DNA of 64,000 nt from Anthostomella pinea (lineage: Eukaryota > Ascomycota > Sordariomycetes > Xylariales > Xylariaceae). Position 1 is the stretch's first letter. Each line of letters opens with the position of its first letter. The translations under genes and the position numbers were made by a program. Below are positions 57,010 through 64,000 of this stretch, piece by piece. The stretch covers positions 1,302,001 to 1,366,000 of the forward strand of contig CAUWAG010000003.1 of the NCBI GenBank assembly GCA_963556695.1. Reading direction: 5' to 3'. The notes under the pieces are model-generated. The model searched no databases. It was given only the letters and a program-made list of their open reading frames with translations, and was not told the origin of the DNA.

Positions 57010-60000
57010 TCAAGCCGCAGCGACAGCCACCTTCGTTGAGAACAGCTTTGTGACCTGGTAGAACATGTCCTCAATAGGTGGCATAGCGAATGATGGTGCA
57101 GTATCGAAGAGCTCAGCGAGTCTCTGCGGTGCCACAACGGCCGGATATACATCGTCTCCACCGGTTCCATCATCTGCCATATCGACGTCCATCTCATCTT
57201 CGCTGGCAGACCCATCGTCTCCTTCGGTGAGGAGCGCCACAGCAGTCGTTTCATCAGAAGTCTTTGCCGCTTGCTCGTGGTCAAGGTTGAGGTCAGCGAG
57301 TGGCTGGGCAAAAGCCAAAGACTTGGTGTCCATGCTTTCGCTTACAGACCACAGCTGAGCTGCTGAATCCAGGACAAGGAAGCCACTGGACCCAACTGAC
57401 GCGACGAGCGATGTTATAGGGTAGTCGAACCTCTGCACTTTCTCAGGTAGGCATTGTTCTGTGTTGAAAACCGCAAGCTCTGATCTCGAGCCACCAGGCC
57501 CTACTTTGCTCCGTGTGACAGCCACGGCAAAGCGCGATGTCTGGTAGTCGACAGCCAGATAGGACAGAACAGCAGCACCTGGCCCATGTGTATCCTCATT
57601 CGTCCTCAGCTGAACAGCATAGCGTAGCTCATCGAGAACAATGTCGTACACCATGAGCGTGTCCGATAGTACGATTAAATACGACGAGAGAACTCTGATT
57701 CCTTGGACATCTCCGTTGATCAAGCCACTGACGGAATTGCAGATGTCGCCGGACTCGGTGTCGATGATGTGTACTGCCGACCCGTGTTCGTGTACGATAG
57801 CACAAACCAAAGTTGAGCCGTCCTCGGAGAAAGACACAGCCCCGGAGCCTCGAACAGGGGCAGGTTTATCATCGAGGTCTCCCGCAGCTTCGTTGCCGTG
57901 CAGATAGATGACCTGAGAGCAGGTCCAATTGTATAACTGATGCCCCCCTTTGCCCTTGATGAGAACACCATTCCGTTGCCTGACGATCGGCTGCCACAAT
58001 CGGACTACCCCGTCCCCGCCGATGGTGGCAAACCTCTCCGTTTTTGGATCAGCAGCTACGTCGAAAACGGATTCGCTCTGGCTCGTATGGTGTGGTGAGT
58101 TGATTCGCGACATCAGTTCAAGATCTCGTGGCGCTGCTGATCTTGAACCGTTGCCCTGATCTGTATTCGGCTCAGCACCCTGGTCCTTTGTCGAATCATT
58201 TTCTCGCTCTGGTTCCGGAACAGACCAGAACTTGAGGTAGACTTCTCGTCTATCTGATGATGAGCCATCAAGGACATCGACATCTCTGGACGGGGGCTGC
58301 CACTCGTCAGTCGTCGCAAGCCAGCGGCCATCTTGGGAATATGCCATGCCGGTGATACGCGGTTCCGTTATCGCATAACCTTTAGCATTAGTATTGACAT
58401 CTGTGGGATTTGTCCTGGTCAAAGCTTGTTTTGAGATACTCTGCATCGTAGTAAGATCCAAGGTTTGGATCAAAGGCGTCGATGGACCACTTCCAGAATG
58501 GCTCGTCTGCTGGCCATTTCCCACGCATAACAGTATCTTTGACCTATCCAAGGGGTTCACAGCAGCAGGCGTCTTCGAAAGTCGAGTTGTGGGATACTGC
58601 CCAATCCGCCTGACTGCTTCGTCTTTCGAGTAAGGTTGAGGTGATAGTAGGGTTTGGACCCCTGAAACATAGGCCGTTGGCTTCATTTCCGCCGTGGACA
58701 GGATTATGGTGGAATTGTCATTGAGATGGAGTACGTAGGAGGAGCCACGTGTCGAAACCACTATGTTCTCGATAGTTGCGGAAAGGTGAGGCAAGAAGTC
58801 CATCTTCTGTGTGTCCAATTGCCACAACACCAGGGTCGACTCTGATCCACCAGATATGATGTAGTTGCCTGGAGCCCAGAATTAGACATCTAGTATTGAT
58901 CACTCACTGAGGGAACTGCTTACCATCTCGAGACCACTTGACGGCATGGACAGCCTTGCGATGCCAATGGTACTTGCGTGGCTGGAGAGTATAACGCCGA
59001 TTCTTCGAACTGTGTAGCCATTGAACCTGAGGCAGGAGGTCGTTGTAGAATAAGACAGGGCCCCGAGCACAGCCAACCACAAGGTCGACAACAGGCATAT
59101 CGCTCGCTTCCCGTTGGGACTTCCTGTTAAGATGTATACGCTCCGTCGCTCGAATATCCAGGCAGGTAACATCGTCACTTGTATCGAAAGTGAAAAATTC
59201 GTAATCCAGTTGGTCTTGACTCGCGATGTCCTCACTTCTCAAGACGCCCAGGATAATGGTCTGCTCTGCTGAAGCAGCTAAAACACGGCCATTCTGAACG
59301 GATCGCACATTCTCGATGATGGACGCAGAGCTGTACAGATCCTTGCATGCGCGAAGCTTCATACCCTTGACTTCACAGGCCTGTATATGGAATTTTCCGT
59401 CCCTTTCCACAGAAACCAGCAACGTATCTCGAGCCTTCTGGGCGAACTTCATGGCATCAATGAACATATCGTTCAGAAAGTCGCATTTCACTTCCAGGAA
59501 AACGTCGGATCCGCTGCCGTTGGTCCAGTCGAGTTTCCAGATACGGCCAGAAGATGAAGCTACCCAAACGAGCTCTGGTGATGTAGGTGACTGGCAAACC
59601 GAAACGATCTGGTGATGCTTAGACGCAATCGGCAACTGGATCTGACGAAACAAGAGGGATTCCGTGGCTGAGTAGACTTGGATGGAGGTGTGGTACGCTA
59701 GTATCAGATGTCTTGCGTCGAGGTCAGCATCGCATTGTCCCGCCAAAGAGTCGAAGCAAAATCGGTGGCATACTTCTCGTCGGCAGTCAATATAGGATCT
59801 ATATCTAATATCCGTCCTCCCATGGGCCGGGAGACACGCCATGTACGTGTATCGTCATCTGTGGTATGCCTCCTCTTCGAGGACTTCTTCTCTTTCCGTT
59901 GGCGCGGGGTGACTTGGACATCGGTGCCGACGATGTCTAACGCCATCTTCTCCCCGTGATCAGACGATTGACCGAGGCCATTGACGTTATGGTGACTGAG

Positions 60001-60183
60001 CCCCCCATTGGTGGCAGCGAGCTTGGACTCTGAGCGGTGTTGCTTCGATCGCTTCCGTTTGGCATGCTCGTCGTGATTCTTACGCTTTTGCGCGGTGGCC
60101 TGCAAGGGGGTCATAGGGTTAGACACATGTATGCAAGGACCTGTCAGAATATAGCTCACCTCTGAATCTGTCACGGGAGCCAT
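57010..60183 (-). CDS. NAN1: WD40 protein Nan1/Utp17 (WDR75), U3 snoRNP factor
   Basis: Nan1/Utp17 is a t-UTP subunit of the small-subunit processome needed for pre-18S rRNA transcription and processing in the nucleolus. Four exons (60160-60183, 59774-60099, 58924-59711, 57010-58868) give 998 residues. The N-terminus is Lys/Arg-rich. Exon joins restore TADEKHLILAYHTS and WSRDGNYIISGGSESTLVLWQ, which match the family. Two groups of WD-type blades follow (WKLDW, VLWQLD, VRLWQP, LKFWSV). The C-terminus is acidic (EDEMDVDMADD) and ends with APQRLAELFDTAPSFAMPP, a known WDR75-type tail. Intron 1 is 60 nt, a multiple of three without a stop, so retention would add 20 residues. Confidence 0.9.
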
Positions 60184-60598
60184 GGTTGGACTGAATGCTT
60201 GGGGGAATGGTCGAGTTCGGGTTCGAGATCAGCCCTCATGGCATAGACGAGCATCCATTGTTTTGGCTCTAGGCCGAAAAGTCAGCCGGTTCCCTCCAAA
60301 TATTTTTTTGCGGAGCACCTGCGATAAGAAATTGATAAGAGCTTTTTTCTAGCGGAAGATCAAGACCCCGCCACCGTGTCTCACTGTCTCCACCTAAAAA
60401 GTTCCCAGCTAGAGTCGCCTCAATTCCATTGTCAACTTTGAAGACCTGCAAGCGAGGAGCCGTTTGTACGCCATCATCTCGCTTTCATCTGCCTTTGTCG
60501 CGACATCGTAACGACGCTCCTTGCGCTGCTCTTCGCGAGACCTGCACCGATATCACATACAATACGTACACGTCTACATCTAAACTCCACACGGCAAC
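60184..60598. promoter_or_regulatory. Divergent promoter, NAN1 / RPB10
   Basis: 415 bp separate the two start codons, so promoter elements are probably shared. Both products belong to nuclear transcription and rRNA production, which would fit co-regulation; that is inference. Confidence 0.55.
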
Positions 60599-61036
60599 AT
60601 GATTATCCCAATCAGATGCTTCTCCTGCGGGAAGGTGGGTGCAGCCGCGGTCCAGCCTCCGCTGTCGCATTCGTGCTAACGACGTCGCAAAAGGTCACTG
60701 GTGATCTCTGGGAACGGTATCTGAAGCTCATCGACGAGGGGATTCCAGACGGGTTCGTGACGACTCGGCTCCCGTATCTCGTCTGGACGCGATGCTAACA
60801 TGGCGCGGACAGTGATGCGATGGATCAATTAGGCCTCAGAAGATACTGCTGCCGTCGCATGATCATGACCCACGTCGATCTGATCGAGAAGCTGCTGAAG
60901 TAAGGCACCCGGAGAACAACCCCGAACCGATGCCGCTTTCTACACGTGCGTCTTTGGAGGTAGTCTTGCTGACAGTCGAATCAGGTACACGCCCGACGGA
61001 CGAAACGACAAAAAACTCCAGCTTGGAAAGGAATGA
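60599..61036 (+). CDS. RPB10: Rpb10, shared subunit of RNA polymerases I, II and III
   Basis: Four exons (60599-60634, 60694-60752, 60813-60899, 60985-61036) give 77 residues. The joined sequence starts [12 protein letters not shown] and continues [20 protein letters not shown], then [20 protein letters not shown] and VDLIEKLLK, the invariant core of Rpb10/ABC10-beta. The zinc ligands C7, C10, C44 and C45 are all present. The last exon adds [16 protein letters not shown]; if its intron were retained, the protein would end after LLK. Introns are 59, 60 and 85 nt with GT-AG borders. Because no exon is long, the gene is easily missed by simple ORF scans. Confidence 0.96.
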
Positions 61037-62974
61037 GGAGACGATCGCGTTGCTTGTGGGTGGCTCAGCATAAGCCAGGTGGCGAAAAATGCATTACATG
61101 GCGTTGGGTCAAGCGGTATTCAGGTTGGCGTTTGGACTTTCGTGTGATAGTTGTCACTACGGATTAGACGGACTACCACGCGAAGTGACGATGGGTACCA
61201 GATGTTGATGGCCAAGGAATATCAAGACCTGACGAGTCTGCCTCGGAGGCTGAATAAATCCCACTGCCCTCACGGTCACCTTGGTGGGCCTGGCCCATCT
61301 CTGCGACCTTGACACAGGCAATGCTACCAAGGTGCCAGATCCTTGGGAGGCAGAAGCGGCGGCTATTTCCCTACGAGACTAACAGAGAAAATTTCCTGCA
61401 TCCTTGCCTGGACTGATAAGCGCCTGTGTTGCGCATCTGAAGGCTCGACTGTTCCTTGGGCATCGCGTTCCACATTGTCGGTACCGTCTCTGTCATGTGA
61501 TCTGATTACATGCAAGTTTGCCGACTGTTGACTGCTGGGACACGCAAGGACGGAGCAAACACGCTACTGGGTAGAGGAAGGCCGTCACCTGACCCCTTGT
61601 CCAAGCCAAGGGAGGAACTATCCGGGCCGAGTGAACGAAATGAACCCGTCGATGTCAGTCGGCACACCAGATGGGCTCTCAGGTCCTCTAACCCCCAGGA
61701 ATGCCGCAGCACCAACCCAGTAGACCAGCTCCTGCTTCCCTGTGGTGCCCATTAGAAGTGTTTGGCATGGGGACATTCGTACACGTCATGCAGTTCTCTT
61801 CTCGAAGAGGGCAATGAACCGGTGAAGGAATCCGACCCGGTCGTTACGTTTCTCTACCGCTAGTTCGGCCTGATTTCTGACGTCTACTTTACCGACACAG
61901 GAGTGAGGACCGTATGAGCGAATACCCAAATGTCAGAAACAGGGCACTGTAAAGCCCCGTGGGTTGTTGGTACACAGCTATTTCGACCAAAACCAACAGT
62001 CTTACTGCAGATGTACCGGTATGACCCATGCCGGGAATATAAGCAGCACTTACATAAGTTCAGGGATGATGCACCTACCACAGACACCACGGGCACATGT
62101 TCTGACTCCTGCTGCATGTCGGGACTTTACTAACCTTGGGAAGGAATCAGCAGGGGACTTGTTGGTAACACGGCGCCTATGCATGTCTGTCTGCCTGCAC
62201 GCCGCAGTCTGGAAGCGCAGCACAGGTCCTTCTGGGAAAACGCCCCCAACGGACCTTGTTCTCTGCCATCTTCCTACGAGATACGCGGAAAAACTGTTGA
62301 TCGTCGAGTCGGATCATGATGTGACATCGGCATTGGCAGTTGCAGACCAAAAAAGCTTGGGTGCGTTCGATGATCACACTGGTCCACATACAGACTAGGA
62401 GTTCCTGGTGTGCCCTACAGTTGGTGTATGGCAGAAGCTGACCCTGGATAGAGGCAGAGGTCTCCAATAGGCGGTAATGGCCCAATCAGTCCAAGATTCC
62501 GGTCAAGTCTCCAGAAATTCAGTCAACCAATGGAGTATGCCTGTGACTCGCGAGCCTAGTGGCCGCAGAGGACTAGATAATGTTTTTGGACAGCACATTC
62601 ACAGTTCTGTGGTATGTGCGGGCCTTTCAGCAAGGCATCCAGAGGCAACCCCAGGCTTGCAGATAGACGCCTTGGCGGCAGTCAGGAGTCTCTTGATCTT
62701 CGCGATGCAGATTATTCAGCCACACTGCCAGAGTATTCGATTCGCAACGTAAGCCCGGGCCGAACGAATTCGGACCCCAAAGATGGCTTTCGATATCACC
62801 TCCTTTTATTGCTGGTAGAGGTCCTACCTGAGTGATTTCTACTCAAGTGCAAGTCTCCGTGCCCTCTGACCACATGGATTCAAGCTAGAGGTCACCAACC
62901 AGCCAATATTGATGAGAGCGTGGAAGTTGGAGGCACAAATGGTTCTCAAAACAGTTCGTTCACAGGTCGGCAGG
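61037..62974. other. Gene-poor interval
   Basis: No gene recognised. A 67-codon plus-strand frame at 61930-62133 is Cys-containing and protein-like but has no motif that I can name, and neighbouring frames are broken. Confidence 0.45.
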
Positions 62975-63464
62975 GAGTAAGTCTATTCTGCCATGCCAGT
63001 TTTGCTATTCTGCCATCCGCTAAGCCCCATTCGGACGGCTTACCATAATACAGCGCCCAGCCCACTGTAATTACAGCGCCTAGTCCACTGTAACCACAAC
63101 GCACAGCTCAACACCACAACATATCACCACCACCATCACTACTATCACCACCACCACTATTACGGCGCACACAAGGACACATTCACAGATGGGGGGGCTC
63201 GCACCGCCCCCCAAACCCCCGGCTAACCCTAACCACTAACCCTAACCACTAACCCTAACCCTACGTCGCGCGAGACTTTCTTGCATTAAACGGCAAGATC
63301 ATAAATGGTACTTCTAGTTTGGTGTAAAGCACATCTAAATAGATGTATCCACGATGCCGGGAGAGATGGTGGGAGAGTGCAGCCAATTAGAGGTGGAATG
63401 CTATCCGAATGGGGCCTAGCGGATGGCAGAATAGCAAAATTGGCATGGCAGAATAGACTTACTC
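62975..63464 (+). mobile_element. MULE-like element C with telomeric core
   Basis: The 490-bp element is flanked by the perfect 9-bp duplication GTCGGCAGG (62966-62974 and 63465-63473). Its ends begin GAGTAAGTCTATTCTGCC on both sides and the arms match for about 60 bp with two mismatches. Each arm holds two TATTCTGCCAT words 22 bp apart and ends in GCCCCATTCGGA, shared with copy A. The core has ACAGCGCC words, a CACCAC tract, the GCACACAAGGACACATTC word, a G/C-run hairpin and TTAGGG-type repeats. It is the best preserved copy. No coding frame is present. Confidence 0.93.
63222..63262 (-). repeat. Interstitial telomere-like array (element C)
   Basis: CTAACCCTAACC and CACTAACCCTAACC units, TTAGGG on the minus strand, inside element C. 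Confidence 0.92.
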
Positions 63465-64000
63465 GTCGGCAGGTAGTCGGTTGAAGAGGCAGTACACGTA
63501 GTGACCCACACCCAAGACGGAGCTAGGACTATAACAGACGCGGGACCAGATCTTCGGGAACACCATCGCGACCAACAGAACAACTGGACATCATCAGAAG
63601 TTCAGAACAGCAGTCGAGAGGGAGGGCTTGGCTGGTCCACTTCACCACTTGCACTGCTGGCTACATCAAGCAACTCCGCCGAAGCCTAGCGGAAGATGGC
63701 TCCATTTTCGTTCAGCACGGCTGGAATCGTCGTGGTCTTTCTTGCCCGTCCTAGCCATGGGCATCTCACCCCCAGACCCCTCAGTCCCCTCCAGATATGA
63801 CCAGGGGTAGTGATGGCTGATGGCTGATGGGGACAATGTCATCCTGTGACTCGTCCGTTTGAAGCGATCCACTGCTGTTAAGCGCCGGGGCCCTGCCTGC
63901 CCTCCTGCTTCATGCACTCGAGCCCATCAATCCGCCTCTCCTTGTCGCCCGAGTCTTGACTCTTCACCACGCCGTCTTCCTAGTGGTCGGCGGCGCCAGC
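63465..64000. other. Right end of window, no gene recognised
   Basis: Short frames on both strands lack motifs; the window may cut an element or gene that begins further right. Confidence 0.4.

Noticed and set aside
61930..62133. 67-codon Cys-containing frame
   Set aside because: No conserved motif or start context; neighbours are broken. Left as unannotated.

Overview
The window is about 64 kb of nuclear DNA from a filamentous ascomycete, most likely a Sordariomycete. The class is an inference from gene family content and style. The evidence for a filamentous ascomycete is direct: short GT-AG introns (about 50-170 nt), C/G-ending codons, fungal versions of TFIIA-alpha/beta, Cdc20, Sfp1, Rcf2, Dus3, a BAP31/Yet-type protein, Nan1/Utp17 and Rpb10, plus fungal 2EXR and DUF1479 families and TTAGGG-type telomeric repeats. 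Gene models were built by hand, joining exons across splice sites so that frame and family conservation agree.

Layout. 1-5450: gene-poor, no recognisable gene. 5455-9218: a nested transposon block, an apparently intact hAT DNA transposon (5494-8725, 8-bp target duplication CCCGTTGG) inside a solo LTR (5460-9213, 5-bp duplication ACAAC), itself next to a gene remnant. 10018-10930: an AT-rich, decayed hAT-type non-autonomous element. 12119-25768: TOA1 (with a 637-nt minisatellite-bearing intron), CDC20, a Kelch-BTB protein and the zinc-finger regulator SFP1. 25769-33008: a long gene-poor stretch. 33009-50017: RCF2, a Kelch protein, a 2EXR protein, DUS3, a BAP31-like ER protein, a DUF1479 protein, an HhH protein, a small zinc-finger protein and a 2OG-Fe(II) oxygenase. 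51003-54513: two genes showing signs of decay (a FAD monooxygenase with damaged FAD motifs and a frameshifted 2EXR-like gene). 57010-61036: the divergent pair NAN1/UTP17 and RPB10. 61037-64000: gene-poor.

Most unusual signal. Three short elements (A 20960-21419, B 28464-28861, C 62975-63464) each have long terminal inverted repeats, perfect 9-bp target duplications (a Mutator/MULE hallmark), and a shared core made of a G-run/C-run hairpin next to a degenerate TTAGGG array. Their terminal repeats differ in sequence, but all contain a 22-bp-period direct repeat. This looks like a family of non-autonomous elements carrying telomeric DNA.

A second notable signal is SFP1: its TAG stop is followed in frame by 100 more coding-like codons, suggesting readthrough, A-to-I editing of UAG, or a recent nonsense mutation. 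The housekeeping genes (basal transcription, Pol I/II/III subunit, rRNA processing, tRNA modification, cell cycle, respiration) appear co-located without an evident shared pathway; no secondary-metabolite cluster, tRNA, rRNA or CRISPR was seen.
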